From Lophius americanus (taxonomy: Eukaryota; Chordata; Actinopteri; Lophiiformes; Lophiidae), in contig JBBDHG010000043.1 in assembly GCA_037951165.1 (NCBI GenBank), positions 4,341,001 to 4,405,000 of the forward strand: a stretch of 64,000 nucleotides of DNA, written 5' to 3'. Below, piece by piece: positions 48,326 to 60,603 of this stretch. Every line of letters begins with the position of its first letter. Positions within the stretch are counted from its first letter, which is position 1. Position numbers and translations under genes: made by a program. Below the pieces are notes generated by a model that saw nothing but the letters and a program-made list of their open reading frames with translations, did not search any database and was not told where the DNA came from.

Positions 48326-51317
48326 TTTCAAGATGATAAATGATTTTATGGGGAAACTGTTATATTCAAAAGTGTCGAGGAGATTGATCAGTGTTTTTAG
48401 TGACAAAACTTTTCAGACTAACAAATGACAGACGGAATGTTTGTAGCATGATGATGAAGGTCATCTTCGGTTTACGCCAAGCGCTGAAGGCAATATGATG
48501 GAGAAGTTTTCTAACTCGTAGGATGTGGAGTTTGGTCGAAGTTTGGTCAATTATTAATGGGGATTTGTTCAAATAGGTTAATTGTAAAGGTGTCCAGCAA
48601 TATTATAGGATCTCCTGTTGTTTAGATCATTGCAATCTAATCTAATCGACCCTTTGTGGTTACGGTATTGTCTGAGAGGCTGGAACTGAACACCCTATAC
48701 TCCCTGTTGGGTTTTAGCTTCTTGGAGTTGAAGGCGTGCTGCCCTGACTTATTCTCAGCTAACTTATGGGCTATTTTTTATCTCTACATTTGTTTATCTA
48801 CTGCTGAGAATAAAAATGAATCTATAGGAAACGAACATATCTACTGAATCTGTGTTCCTATCACCCTCCGTAACCCTTTAGCCGTACGATTCGAAAGCTG
48901 TAAATAAACTTCTTTCAAAAGAAGAACCATCTGTAACACTTATTACTCTGGTTTATTTATACCGCCTCGTCCTCTTTTCAACAATCATGAAAATATCTTT
49001 CAGAAGCCATGATGGCAGCAAACATATAGAAAATGATGAATATTTCTGATAAAAGCTTCTGAACCGCTGCTCGCCAGATGATGAAAGACCTGGTGGTGAT
49101 TGGAACGAACATGAAAGCTTTTAATTTATTACAAATAAGTAGGTTATCACCCTCCTTCTATACTCGAGTGGAGTTACTGTAGGAGCTGCTGGGAAAATGA
49201 GCAGCTGTGCGTCTTAATTGATGGCGCAGCACACGGCCCATTTCAAACTGTAGGGGCGTGTTGTTTGCGATGAGACGGCTGTTGTCTGCCAGGCGTTTGC
49301 AAAGATATTATCCAATCACGTATACAAAGTTAGAAGCGTGATGGACTCTTCCAGATGCCAGGTAAAGACAGAAGGAAATCCTCCTGATATTAAATGCAGG
49401 CTTGAAATACGATCAAAGATAATAGAGCAGAAACAGAATATTCCGGGTATATGTATAACGTAAAGGTTATTTAAGCAGTGAATAATCTTCACCCTTTTTT
49501 TTTGATACAAAGGAATCTTGAACCACGTCAGTGTTACAAACACACAGAATGGATCTTCTCTGGTGCTTGATTGCTTTAAATCCAAATTTAAGGCAAATTT
49601 AAGGAAGGTTCGAAATACTTAAGATCCTCCGACATTCGGTATATTTCATTGAAGGAAAAAAAAGTTTTTGTAGTGTTCTGTGTGAATTGCTATTGTGGTA
49701 AGTGGGATATTTGAGAAACAGGTTTAGGGTTAAACGTAGAAAAATAAAGTGTAACGTTCCTATATTGCGAAAAAGCACCAATTCATTACTTGCTTATAAC
49801 AAATCAACCGAATGAGTCCAACTTGTAATATGGAAAAAAATGTGGGATCTTCATTGTCCACATTGTGGAAATAGACCTCAGTCTCAACATAAAAATGATA
49901 TCCAACCCTGAAAAATTGTGTGACGCATCACAGTTAGCTACTGCAGCAAAATCATGGCCCTCCAACCTGAGTTCTAGTCTACTAAATGTAGTAGGCTTGT
50001 TCCGGAAGCAAAAGAGGATAGAGAGATGGACCTAAGGGCTCCCTGTATCCTCCTCCTCAATCCATTCATTACGAGGAATAATCATGCTGTAATCAGAGAA
50101 TCACAGCATCAACGACTGTACAACTGCAAGAAATCCTAAAAACTTACGATAGGGAAATGAAAACTATCCCTTTGTCCCTATGGTTCTGAGGTCTGACAAA
50201 TGATGGGTGTGCAGTTCTGTCTGAGGGTTCAGGATAGCTGAACCAGGACCAAGGCCATGACAAATGTCAGAGACTTTATACAAATAGAACTACGTGAAAA
50301 TATCTGTTCTGCAAGATTCCAGGATGAGACTCGTCATCCAGCTCTGTCCGCAATAAACCCGTATATTCAAGTCAGACAACTGAGTCTCCTCGAGTTAATT
50401 CCTTTGCCTCAAATGATCTGACAACATCTTTCGTCATCAACTTACCAAGACCTTCAGACATTTTTGTATTTGTTCTGGTTGTCACCCCAATATTCCTAAT
50501 TTGCTATTCTTCGCCACAAAAGTAATTAAAAATCTTACCCTCCGTTCTCCATGGTGCCATGAGGGTTAATTATGTCCCCCTGACACACACCTGACTCCAT
50601 TCTACCTCCCGTCTCCAGACTGAAGTGGGACTGAACATCGAAAAAACGCAAAAACTCACATGGGATTCCTTCATTTTCAGACCTTCGACCATGTTTTATT
50701 AATGAGCTCCTCGCATCAGCCATAATGGATTGCATTAACCCTCATACTTCTTCATCATGTGCGGCATTGAAGCGGGCAGAATATTCTCTCCTGCTAGCAG
50801 CGGGATAAACGGAAGCCTTTTAATGCTTCAATTGAAATTTCAAGCTGGGGGGGGGGCGCTTGAGCTTCAAAAGTGAGACTTGGCCTGACTGCGCATTGAG
50901 ACGTCAGTTTGACAGATATGCGGTGCAACGATCACGGCTGAACGGAGATGGTGTGAAAATGAGAAGCGACAAGGAACCCCAGTGGTTTTCGGGATCACAA
51001 AGAGAAAACATGAATGAGCAGGAGGTGCACTTTGAGAGGAGCACTTCCTCGCTCAGTGTGCGGAGAAGACGTTGGTCCCGGCCTAACTGGACGGGCAGAC
51101 AGGGCGGGGAATATCAATAGCCCGTTTCAATAACATTTGTATCGACCCTTCGCTTGTTGTCTGCGGCCCGACGCAGTGGCCTTTTCTTTTATGGCAAGGG
51201 ACACAATCGCAGAAAATATACAGCTGACATTGCAGTCAAAAACCTCTGGAGCGAGACGGAACCGTGAAAATCCAAACACAAGAAATCAATTTTCATCAGA
51301 TGAGTGAGTGAAGGTGT

Positions 51318-51380
51318 GAATGTTAGTGTGTGTATGTGTTTGTGTGTTTGTGTTTGTGTGTACGTGCGTGTGAGTGTGTG
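51318..51380. repeat. TG-rich degenerate microsatellite
   Basis: Mixed TGTGTG, TGTGTTTG and TGTGAG steps over about 60 bases. Confidence 0.85.
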
Positions 51381-52149
51381 TGAGCTCTCAATCACACAAA
51401 GTCAGGTCAGAAAAAAAACTTACAAGAGCAGGCATCACCACAGAGACTTCTCTGAATACCTGATGCTGATGCATGAACTGTAATTTGTGGGAGACATTTC
51501 AAGGACAAATCAAACTCTCCAGGAAGGCAAACTTGGACAAAGTCACTGCGCGGCGCCATAAAATGAAGATTTACTGAGCACATTTGGGAGGGAATGAGAT
51601 TCCAACAGCTGCAGCACTTTCTAACTTTATGTCCAGAATAAATAAAAATGGATTTTAACCACCGCCTGCAACGCCGGGTGAAAATCAATAATATGATTAA
51701 CCTAATTTTGGCTTTTGTCCACAAACCGTGGGCGGCGATGTCCGGCGAGCATGTCCGGGTGTCGTCCCTCACATCAGAGATTTACAGTAATAAAGTGAGG
51801 CAGTAAAAATCAGGAGCAGCAAAGGGCGCGGGATACTCCGGCACTCGGAGCCGCAGAGGATTGATTTGATTTAGTGAGAGGGAGGTTTAATTGTGCGTGC
51901 TGAGAGGAAGACGGTAATGAGACAGACAGTTTGAGAGAGAGGTGGTGGCGAGGAATCAAGTGAGCGTTAAAGTAGGAGAGGTTTCAGACAGGAGGGATGA
52001 AGGAACAGGAGAACATCTCAACGGAAGTTGATGAATTGCAACTAGGAGTTTTCCGCTCAAGGTGAAATTTGCATCTTTTCATGGGGAGTGGAGGTGGGTC
52101 AAAAGTACAATGCACTCTGAGGATGAGGATGATCAGGTCGTGGGTAAGG

Positions 52150-52715
52150 ATTTACTTGATAATCATCATCTTCTTCTTCCAACTGTTGCCTTTGTGGGTT
52201 GCCGCAGCGAATCATCTGTTTCCATCCTGCCCTGTCCTCTGCATCTTCCTGTGTCACACCAATCAACTGCATTTCCTTTCTCTCCACATGCACAAACTTC
52301 CCCTTTGGTCTCCCTCCTTTTCTCCTGTCTGGCAGCTCCATCTCCAACTTCCTCCTACCATTAGTTGCACTATCCCTCCTCATCACTAGTCCCAACTATA
52401 TCAATCAGGTTTGGACCCATGGAGGGTGGGCTGACCTGGGCTGTCCCTCTGATGTGCTGCGATCTAATCCTGTCCATCCTCCTTACTCCCAAAGAACCTC
52501 TGATCATCTTCATCTCTCCCTTCCCCAGCTCTGCCTCCTGTCTTCTGGTCAGAACCGCCATCTCTAAACCATCTCTCACCGCCATCTTGGAACAATTTCC
52601 CATCACTCCTTCTGCTACTCTAGTGTCAAAGATAACTTCTGACACTCGTCTCCAACCACTCAACCCCACCTGCAATCGCTTCTTCACCTCTTTCCCACAC
52701 TCCCCACTGCTCTAA
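52150..52715 (-). mobile_element. RTE-type LINE ORF2 C-terminal fragment
   Basis: Second copy of the element at 42038-42470, in the same orientation. Minus-strand pieces in two frames read RRMDRIRSQHIRGTAQV, then MRRDSATNGRRKLEMELPD and GRPKGKFVHVERKEMQLIGV to EDAEDRAGWKQMIRCGNPQ. The frame change lies around 52390. The 3' end has a poor (GAA)n tail. It stops about 110 bases from exon 2's donor. Confidence 0.85.
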
Positions 52716-52823
52716 ACAGTTGACTCTGAGTGCTGAAACTCCTTGGGTACTTGCTAGGAACATTGCCGGTATGAGAAACTTAAACTAGCTCTGATGAAGC
52801 CCTGTGAAATTCTCCCGTCTTAC

Positions 52824-53027
52824 CGTTGCTGTTGACGCACTGCACCTGAGCGATCTGAGTGCCAGGACCACACGTCTTCTCATCGTCAGGGATACACTGG
52901 TCCAGGCTGACCATCTGCCAGTCATAGCAACTGGGCTCGTCACATGGCACTGCCTCCACCAGGTGAGGGCAGTTCCCAGGTCCTCCTGTTGGCTTGTTGG
53001 TGATCTGTCGCCTCCTCAGTTTGAAAC
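52824..53027 (-). CDS. thsd7a: thsd7a exon 2 of 9 in window
   Basis: Exon of 204 bases, residues about 53-120. Acceptor TGTGCTGCAG|GTTTC, donor AACG|GTAAGA, phase 1 at both ends. It completes the TSP1 module begun in the preceding exon: basic strand FKLRRRQITNKPTGG, then NCPHLVEAVPC and the closing DEPSC. It then starts the partner module at YDW, with cysteines in DQCIPDDEKTCGPGTQ and QCVNSNG. THSD7 proteins pair a module with a clear WxxW motif with a second, more divergent one; this exon holds the join. The frame is open throughout and the Cys spacing is intact, so the exon looks functional. A LINE fragment lies about 110 bases beyond its donor (52150-52715), in the following intron. Confidence 0.96.
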
Positions 53028-53369
53028 CTGCAGCACAAAGACATCAAGTCATCAAATGACAAACCAGAATTCATATACATATAGAATCACAATAATTGTA
53101 GTAGACATTTGTATATATGTATATAATCGTACAAATTTTGCTACTAATTACATATAAAAGGATAATATTGGGCCTGTCAACTGCATTTTCTTCACAGTAA
53201 TTAAGGTTGTTGGAACATTTTACCTAAAAACACATGATGACCTCATACCTCACCAGTGGTTTTGAGTAGAGACCCACGTCTATGTGGATGGACCATAACC
53301 TCTTATACAGGTGAATATGATCAAACTGACACGATAAATTGTCATTTTAAAAGAACTTAAAAATGTAAA

Positions 53370-53650
53370 AATCAACTCAGTGAAGAAACTAATTATGAAA
53401 TTAAAATCTTTAGGGGACCCAATCAGTGTATGTGAAATTTCAGTGAACTCTCTTCGAGGGATTTTGAGGAGCTCTGGTGATACGAAAACCTCAGAATGGG
53501 AGCCAAACTACTTGAAAATCACTCGAGTTCAAATATGCATGAATATATAATAAAAAATAAGCTCAGTGAAGACGCCAAATTTGAAACAGAAACCTTTAAG
53601 ATGACAACAACACATCTGTGAAATTTCATTGAACCCAATACTCTCCCTTT
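53370..53650. repeat. Diverged direct repeat, period about 185
   Basis: AAAATCAACTCAGTGAAGAA with, about 85 bases on, GTATGTGAAATTTCAGTGAAC is repeated as AAAATAAGCTCAGTGAAGAC with CATCTGTGAAATTTCATTGAAC about 185 bases later. Only two copies are clear. Confidence 0.65.
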
Positions 53651-54523
53651 GGCAGGTATGCAAAATTAAATAAACATATTCATGTAAATATATCAATAGA
53701 ACTTTGAGCAGCATTCAGCATTGAAACGCTGCTTATTCATGCTTTATACATCTTAATATCAAAATTTCTAATCAAATCAGTTTCAATGTAATAGAAGCAT
53801 ATAAGATCAAAGGTTATCTAGAGTCCCTTTCCAAAAAGAGAAAATCTGGACCGTACTCCATTCCATAGAGACCCAATGATCACTACTTCCCTCTACATTT
53901 GGTACTTTGAGTACAATTTACAGAGAACCTCTTGAAATATTTTTGATACCAGGGCTTTTTTTTTTCCAGCTCTGACGATAGATGTTCCTGATTAGCCAGC
54001 TTGGGTTTGATGGCTGAGTGAGACGGCTCATTAGTGTGAACCGGAATATGAGAAGAACCTTGATGATTACCTCACACAGACTGAACACCAGAAATCTACC
54101 CCTGCCTTAAATCGTTCTGCGTGGAAGTCTTTACTGCCATTAATATTACTGACGAGAAGTCATCCTGAACATCTGACCCCTGACCCCGCTCACGCTGCTG
54201 CCAGCTTGTGTGATGTTTCAGTTTTTCATTGGAAACACTGTTGATCACTTCATTTAATTACTCCCTCTCACACACACACACATATCTATATATAAACATG
54301 AGTACATTTACAGCAGGGATTATCCTGTAACTGTAAATTTTAATAAACTAACTTTACTTAATAGTACGTCAAGAAACCCAAAGCCTAAAATTGTCCCCCT
54401 ACAGTAAATCATTCATTTTAAGTTGTTTTAGCTAAAGACTTCATTTTAGCCTCAACGTCTTATTGAAATAATTTTTTTCATTTTAGTGAACTTTATAACA
54501 AACACAATATACTCAGGTACATG

Positions 54524-54526
<3 letters not shown>

Positions 54527-54592
<66 letters not shown>
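54527..54592. repeat. (TA)n microsatellite
   Basis: About 66 uninterrupted bases of TA. Confidence 0.95.
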
Positions 54593-54597
<5 letters not shown>

Positions 54598-54659
54598 TAT
54601 ATTATGATTATTGCTATCATGCTTCTACATTTATGTAAACATACCAAAATAGTACAGGT

Positions 54660-54860
54660 GTCTCGTCCATCAATAATAGTTCCTATTTACTACTTTTTTC
54701 CCGAGTTCGGGGAAAAAAACCTCTTAGTTTTGTTGCTCCCTCTTAATGGAATACTTTACCGAAGGAGCTTAAACTGTCAGAACTTGTTACTTTGGGGGAA
54801 TTTAAATCTATCTTAAATGATCGTAAAAATATGGGGATTGGTCAATGTCGCTTTTTTTCT
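54660..54860 (+). mobile_element. LINE ORF2 C-terminal relic
   Basis: In one plus-strand frame from about 54744: WNTLPKELKLSELVTLGEFK, then SILNDR. WN-LP--L--SxxLxxFKxxLK is the conserved end of L2/Rex-type LINE proteins. A stop lies just before the W. The relic sits 330 bases beyond exon 1's donor in the opposite direction to the host gene. Confidence 0.7.
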
Positions 54861-55188
54861 GAAATCCCACTCTAATTCTTTTGATTAACTCTTTGTATCG
54901 GCTAATCTTAGTGTTAACTAACTTTGTCTTAGTTCACTTAAGCTGACTTTAAAATATCCTGAAGGAATACCTTGTTTTTTAAATCTCTTAACAGTCTATT
55001 ATTATCTAATATATGTCTGTGGGCCTAAAAGTGGCCCCTCAGAATCTGCAAAAAAGGGGCAAGTGGACTAAATAATTACAACAACACATGTTCGACAGGA
55101 TGAGAAAAAAGAAAAAGCTTGATTACTCTTACAATAATAATTATTCAATTGAAGGGCTTGAGGGTTTTTCACTGGGACCATATTGTAC

Positions 55189-55344
55189 CTTTCTTTCCAG
55201 CCTGATCGTTACAGTTCTCAAAGGTGCACGGCCCCCAGGCGCCCCAGGGTGACACCTCGCAGTCGATGGGACAGGGGATCTGGCAGAGCTGGGAGCGGTT
55301 GGGGATTGGACCCTGGCACAGCTTGTTCTCCACTGGGCGGGAGG
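55189..55344 (-). CDS. thsd7a: thsd7a exon 1 of 9 in window
   Basis: Most 5' secure exon in the window, 156 bases, residues 1-52 of the assembled segment. The acceptor is a pyrimidine-rich stretch ending in CTACCTAG; the donor reads AAAG|GTACAA. It enters and leaves in phase 1, so two bases complete a codon begun in the previous exon. The product begins SRPVENKLC and carries LCQIPCPIDCEV, the end of one TSP1 module (residues up to about 25). The next module starts with the tryptophan pattern WGAWGPC and ends ENCNDQAGKKG. The W-x-x-W pattern is a typical C-mannosylation site of TSP1 repeats; NRS is a potential N-glycan site. The human THSD7A stretch I recall (PIPNTTQLCHIPCPTECEV) aligns closely. 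The exon before it was not found in the remaining 8.7 kb, apart from the doubtful candidate at 61718-61786. Confidence 0.96.
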
Positions 55345-56221
55345 CTAGGTAGATGAAAGAGGAGAAAAAGATAATAAGATGAATGGTATTTTTTTTTAAA
55401 ACTCCCTCACTTTGATCCTGCTGTGGTTAATCTTCATGTGGAGATTGTTTTAAGTAGATTTACGATCCACAGGAACATGGGAATACAATATTCCACATTT
55501 GCTTTTATTCTTAGCAGTAGAGTCCCTGTAGAGAAAGGATGATAATCACAGTGAAATACAGCAAACATGCCTGTGTAGCAGACACCAACATCCCTTTGTT
55601 CTTTTTATCGTCTCCCTGTTAGCATGTCAGAATGATAAATTGGGAATGATTATTTTGTGCAGCGCCACGCTAGAAAACATAAAAGCATAGAGTTCTGCCC
55701 GACGACTCTCAACAGAAGCAGGCGAGACGATTCAGCACTCAAGGTGTAAGAGAACAGCAATGATGCCTGGCCTCATGGTTATTCCATCAGGTACAATTTG
55801 GCATCAACTGTCCTTTAGTCATGCCATGTTGGCTTTGAAGAGCCCTTCATAGAACACAAGTGGTGAGTCCAAAACCGTCTGCACTCCCACTGAGGAGCTG
55901 TCAAAACAAAAAGCAGAGATGCTATCGCCCTGCGAGCTCAGCTCTGTGACAAAGTGGGTGGAATGCGTGGCTATTTGTCCCGGGAATAGGGCTTTGATAA
56001 AGAACTTCTATGTGCAGAGTCTCTAAAGTTACAGGGTTCATGCATTCACGGATGCATAAACTGTATATATGTTGTTGATACCACAGCTCAAGAGAGCTGC
56101 GCATCCATATTCTTTCTATTTCGGATACAAGGAGATTCAGGACAAAGAGGTAAAAAGAAGAGTTGTAACACGAGCGCCTGGCCGGATTACATTCCAGAAA
56201 GAGGCAGTTAGTGGTATGGGC

Positions 56222-56560
56222 ATTAAAGGAATGATTTAACATTCTGGGAAACACGTTTATTTGCTTTCTTGCCCGAAGTTAGATGAGGAAATTGATACCA
56301 CTCTCATGTCTGCGTATTAAATCTACCCGCCAGCACTCCATCAGCTTCGTCTGCATAAAGATTGAAAACAGGAGGGGACACAGCTAGCATGACAAAGGTA
56401 AAATCGTCCTCCGAGCACGTTTAAAACTCACCAATTAACGTTTCATATGGCCTCTGTTAAACCCATAAACAACTGGTTTGTTTAATGCAAGGCAAGCTGT
56501 TTCTCTCTACTTCCTGTTTAGTGCTGCTGGCTGTAGCTTCATATTTAAAGGGGAATCTAT
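56222..56560 (-). repeat. Teleost dispersed repeat, reversed copy
   Basis: Plus-strand TTAAAGGAATGATTTAACATTC, with TCTGGGAAACACGTTTATTTGC, TTGCCCGAAGTTAGATGAGG and CTCTCATGTCTGC, and further on GCTGCTGGCTGTAGCTTC. This is the reverse of the repeat seen at 10190-10425. Class not established. Confidence 0.6.
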
Positions 56561-56712
56561 GTAAATTTTCTACCCGCTTTTTATTACTACCCCGTGGGTA
56601 ATACAGTATGAGCAAATGACTTCTGTTCAATGTACAAGCTCCTCCTCTGAGTAGCTACTTTTCAGACAAGTGGAGAAAGTTTGTTAGCAGTAAGCATGCG
56701 CCACACAGCATA

Positions 56713-57070
56713 TCAGCCAGAACATACTAATCACCGTTGGGTGAAATCTGAATGACATTGATTAACTCGTTACAATGTCACCGGTCAGAGGGTGGGAAAT
56801 ATTAGGTGGGAAATATTAGGCAGCAAATTAACATTTTGTTCTGATGTGTTCGAAGCCCAAAAAAAATGGGCAAGTCTAAGGCTTTCAGCTACTTTGAAGA
56901 GGACCACATTGTGCCTACTGGGTCAGAGAATTTCCAGAACTGGAGGTCTTGCTGGGTGCTCCCAGTCTGCAGTGGTTAGTACCTAACAAAGGGGTCTAAG
57001 GAAGGAAAACTGGTGAACCGGTGCCAGGGTGATTTGCGCCCGAGTTTATGTGCATGGGGAGTGAAGGCTA
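56713..57070 (+). mobile_element. Tc1-like transposase relic, 5' part
   Basis: The inverted-repeat end CATATCAGCCAGAACATACT is followed by a leader with GGTGGGAAATATTAGGCAGC (the GGTGGGAAATATTAG phrase is locally duplicated) and the start Met at about 56868 (MGKSKAF). Another frame then reads GQRISRTGGLAGCSQSAVVS, matching the helix-turn-helix start of Tc1 transposases, and later pieces lie around GGTGCCAGGGTGATTTGCGC. At least one frameshift separates the first two pieces, and the catalytic domain is missing. Confidence 0.8.
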
Positions 57071-57773
57071 ACCTGCAGGCTGAAGCACTCTGCCACACGT
57101 TGCAATTTACAAGACATAAATAATCCACTATGTGGATAAGTAATAAATGTATTGTTGTCAGGTGGCTCTTAAATTTGATCGGAAGCATCGCTTAGTTTGA
57201 TAATGTCAGGCCACAGTGCAGTGGAGACGAAACCATACGGCAAGTTACTATCATAGTTCTTTCATTTCTTGGTTTTGCTGCTGGAGTCAAATGACCTCGC
57301 TGCTAAATTACCGTTGGATGGTGATGCTGATGGCTTGGATTCAAAGTTATCATCGATCATAGTTGGAAAAGAATTTAAATAACTACAAAGTAGTAGTCCA
57401 TGAATGCTGATGACGAGTAATGTGCTCAGTCATACATTCAACATTGTCATAATAGTGCAAAAGGAGCATTAGACATATTTTGATGACGTATGAGACGTTT
57501 AAGGACCTACATCTTTATAATAATCTGTGCAATCAACGGTTTTTGGAATTTCAATTAATTATAAAGACGTCAAAACATTTTTTGATGTCACCCCCGACGA
57601 AATGAGACAACTTCAACAAAGGTTGTTTTGGTGCTCTGTTCTGTTTCAGCTCTGTAAGCTGAAATGCCAGAAAGTTACCGAACAGCAACCATACTGTTTC
57701 CTGTTAAATGTCAACATTACACGGACTTTAATCTCTGGTATTTATTTTGGTGAACATCAACTAATTTAAGAAA

Positions 57774-57778
<5 letters not shown>

Positions 57779-57856
<78 letters not shown>
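57779..57856. repeat. (TA)n microsatellite
   Basis: About 78 uninterrupted bases of AT, the longest in the window. Confidence 0.95.
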
Positions 57857-57859
<3 letters not shown>

Positions 57860-58109
57860 AGTTTAGACAATAGTACTTCACACTAGAATATGTGCGTGTC
57901 AGGCATTCCCACTCACAGTGGAAAAGGCCACTCACTCCTTCATTACATTTAGTACAGTTATCTATCTGAAATGTTAGGAATCTAACAATGAAGTTGCCCT
58001 GGTGTGTTTAACCAGTACATACAGTATCTTACAGTATCTTGGTACGAAGATTAATGGATTTGAGATTATCAATCTTGTATACGTTGTGTTTTACCTTGAT
58101 AGTTCATAT

Positions 58110-58545
58110 TTACGTCACTAGGGGGCGCTTTTTACAAAAAAACACAGTTTTTCAGATATACTTGCTAATTCTTGGTCTAATGTAGTCCCAATATAGAAAA
58201 TATAAATCCACTCTAGGTGATCTATTTTGTAAATATCATCATGTTTTTACTCTAGTAGTTCAGTTTTTAAAAAGATTTTTTGGGAAAACACTGTTCCCTG
58301 GACCGAACTAAAAAACTATATCATTGATGGTCATCAAATTTTATAGACTCATAGAACTTAGTTTGAGAATGAACTGGGTTGAGTTTGGGAAAGGTTGGGT
58401 TGTGTATTTCTGACACTAAGGGGAGCTTTATCTCCAATAGTTTTCAGGCCATATTTTCTCAACTGTTGGTCCAATTTTGTCCAATTGTGGTGCGTATGAA
58501 TCGAATCAAGGAGATCTATCTTGAATATATCATTCTTCACTCAGA
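58110..58545. repeat. Diverged direct repeat with CACTAGGGGGCGCT start
   Basis: CACTAGGGGGCGCTTTTTAC near 58117 and CACTAAGGGGAGCTTTATCT near 58413 each begin a block with TTTTCAGxxxATA, TTGGTCxAATxxxGTCC and a GAtCTATxTTGxAxATATCAT ending. Period about 295 bases. The GGGGGCGCT phrase is common in dispersed fish repeats. Confidence 0.6.
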
Positions 58546-60109
58546 ATAAAGAATCAGTATAAGTAGCTCATACTCTGCTAACTAGGGGGATGTTGTTGTT
58601 TTTTTTGTTTTTTTTTTACAAAAATCTCTGTGGACATACCTGCACATTTAATTTGAGAAGTTCAGTCAGGGGGATTGCTTGCACAATCTAGGGGATAGGG
58701 AACTTTTTCTGTCATCGGGGACCTAGTTTGGACTTGAGATTGAAGGCACGCATTCTCCCACTTCTCCTCCATGGTAGTAGGCTGGACAGAGATCTCTCTT
58801 CAGAATGTGTGAGTAGCAGGTCATGAAACATTCACAGCTGTTTCACAGTAAGTGTGTCAGTCAGCTGTTGATAGTGGACGGTGTGGGTTCAGTACAGTAC
58901 AGCGGGGAATCGCTGCTCCATTACTATGATCAGCGGAGACGACGTAAGTGATGATGTGCGGATGTGTAAGTGTTGATGCCAAAACGTTACGTCGTTAACT
59001 GCTTGCACGGTTTGCGTTTTCAGACATTTTTGCAGGTCCATGCGATTCAGTATTATTTTTCTGCTGCAAACTTGTCATATGAATTTGTGGCTATATTTAA
59101 AACTGTAGTGAAAAACTTTTCCATTTTAAGGCGGACTAGCATCCTGTAAACGGGATCTTAATTTATTTTTCTTAAAAAAAAGCTAAAGCAAAAACTGTAA
59201 TTCGCTTTTAAAGAAAAACTTTACTTTTTCTATGTATGCATTTTTAAGGTGTACTGAACAAGGATGTTCTAGCGTCTAAAACAAAGATTTTACAAAGTTC
59301 TTTGCCCCACTTAAAAAGATCTACAATACTTGTGACTCTTTATTAAGCCATCAGCTGTGGCAAAGAATATGAAGTATAAGGACGGATTGAACTCAACTTT
59401 TCAAGCATTGAGTGACAAATTTCAAACGTGTAGGATATAAAGGGACTCATGTAAAAAATCTCTTGATGTGTTCAACCTGAGCCACTTTATTTCCTGGGTT
59501 CCAGCTGTTAAGACATCTCACAGCTTAGCGTCTTATATTGTCAGGAGAGCAATCATAATTCCTTAGAACTTTACAGGGGAACGCAAGGGGGGCTTTTGAT
59601 ATGCAAAACGGTAAATTCCTCTTACAAATACACTAGAAGTCAAATAGTGAGTTCGCTGAGCCACGGTTAATCCATGTTTTATTGAGGGACTACACTGACT
59701 TCAATCTTTCAGCATCAATCCATCTACTAATACAAAATTGAGGACCAACAGAGTGCAAGGTCGCTGTGGGATGATGAAGAAGAATTCTCTCATCATGCTT
59801 CTCCTCTAGGACATTTTAGAACGCTCTCGGAAGTGGGTTCATTTTTCTATTGTGCTCAACTGACAACGCAGGGAAAAAATTCCCCACGCTTGAGTGGCTT
59901 ACTGTCTTCAGTGGTGGAAGATTTCTCAGTCATCTCATTATGCTTATTCTGTTTGTGGGGGAACAAACTTTTTCTTACGGTCCCATCAAAACTCTTTTTA
60001 ATAATAGGATACAGAACTTTGTTGTAATACTACACGCCTCCTTTGTTGTATTTTGACAACAAGATTGAACTCTTTGTATAAAGAGAGCAGCAAGGAATAG
60101 TATCTTGTT

Positions 60110-60470
60110 CATAATAATATAATAATACATTTAATTTATAATACACTTTACATTTGGATCAAATCTCAAAATATTACAAAGTAAAATCAGATAAAAGCAT
60201 CAATAAAAAATAAAATAACTATATAAAAACCTGACCAAAAAGCAGCGATGTTAATTAAAGATATAGGTTCTGCTAAAAAGGAAAGTTTTAAGTCCTTTTT
60301 TAAATGTGTCAGTCGTCTGTTGAGCCCTCAGATGGTCAGGGAGGGCATTCCACAGACGAGGGGCAACAGAACAGAAGGCCCAATCACCCATGGTGCTGAT
60401 CTTAGTCCGGGGAAGGAGGAGGCGGTATGAGTGGGTAGAACGGAGGGATCGTGTCGTGTTGTTCATGTGT
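60110..60470 (-). mobile_element. LINE ORF2 C-terminal relic with 3' tail
   Basis: The minus strand reads STMGDWAFCSVAPRLWNALP, then DHLRAQQTTDTFKKGLKTFL. DxAFSVAAPxLWNxLPxxLR and FKxxLKTxLF are the typical end of L2/Rex-type LINE proteins. It is followed by an AT-rich 3' region ending in AATGTAAAGTGTATTATAAATT and (ATT)n. The coding piece is open over about 70 codons, so this is one of the younger repeats here. Confidence 0.8.
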
Positions 60471-60603
60471 GAATGTTGTATATGTCTGACATCATCATAA
60501 GTAAAAATATAATATTAGAAGCTTAATCAATATTTGAATCATATTAATGATAATATAATAATTATTAGTATATGTATTTCCTGTTCCTGATAAATTGTTC
60601 CAA

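Larger units (their letters stand above)
44475..52823 (-). other. Intron between exons 2 and 3 (8,349 bp)
   Basis: Contains two diverged copies of a dispersed fish repeat in opposite directions (45945 and 47893), a TG-rich stretch at 51318-51380 and an RTE LINE fragment at 52150. The stretches 44480-45940, 46255-47890, 48325-51315 and 51385-52145 are unassigned; 50530-51130 is richer in G+C than its surroundings. Confidence 0.75.
53028..55188 (-). other. Intron between exons 1 and 2 (2,161 bp)
   Basis: Contains a diverged tandem repeat at 53370-53650, a (TA)n at 54527-54592 and a LINE coding relic at 54660-54860. 53655-54525 is unassigned. Confidence 0.8.
6967..55344 (-). other. thsd7a: thsd7a gene, partial: nine internal coding exons
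   Basis: Span of the recognised part of a thrombospondin type-1 domain-containing 7A gene, read on the minus strand. The nine exons have lengths 156, 204, 195, 247, 116, 136, 104, 195 and 267 bases in transcript order. They sum to 1,620 bases with one open frame of 540 codons. Junction phases are 1,1,1,2,1,2,1,1, and every intron is GT-AG. The protein alternates two TSP1 types: a WxxW-type module and a longer one with a lone W before the first Cys, as known for the THSD7 family. Potential N-glycosylation sequons include NRS, NSS, NTS and two NWS. THSD7A is a large type I membrane protein of endothelium, neural tissue and podocytes. The start, signal peptide, membrane helix and stop are outside the window. 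Assignment to 7A over 7B rests on remembered vertebrate sequences; which teleost paralogue (a or b) is not decidable. Confidence 0.95.

Noticed and set aside
50860..51120. 86-codon open frame as a small gene
   Set aside because: No recognisable motif, no splice or promoter support, and opposite in direction to the host gene; kept only as part of a possible conserved block.
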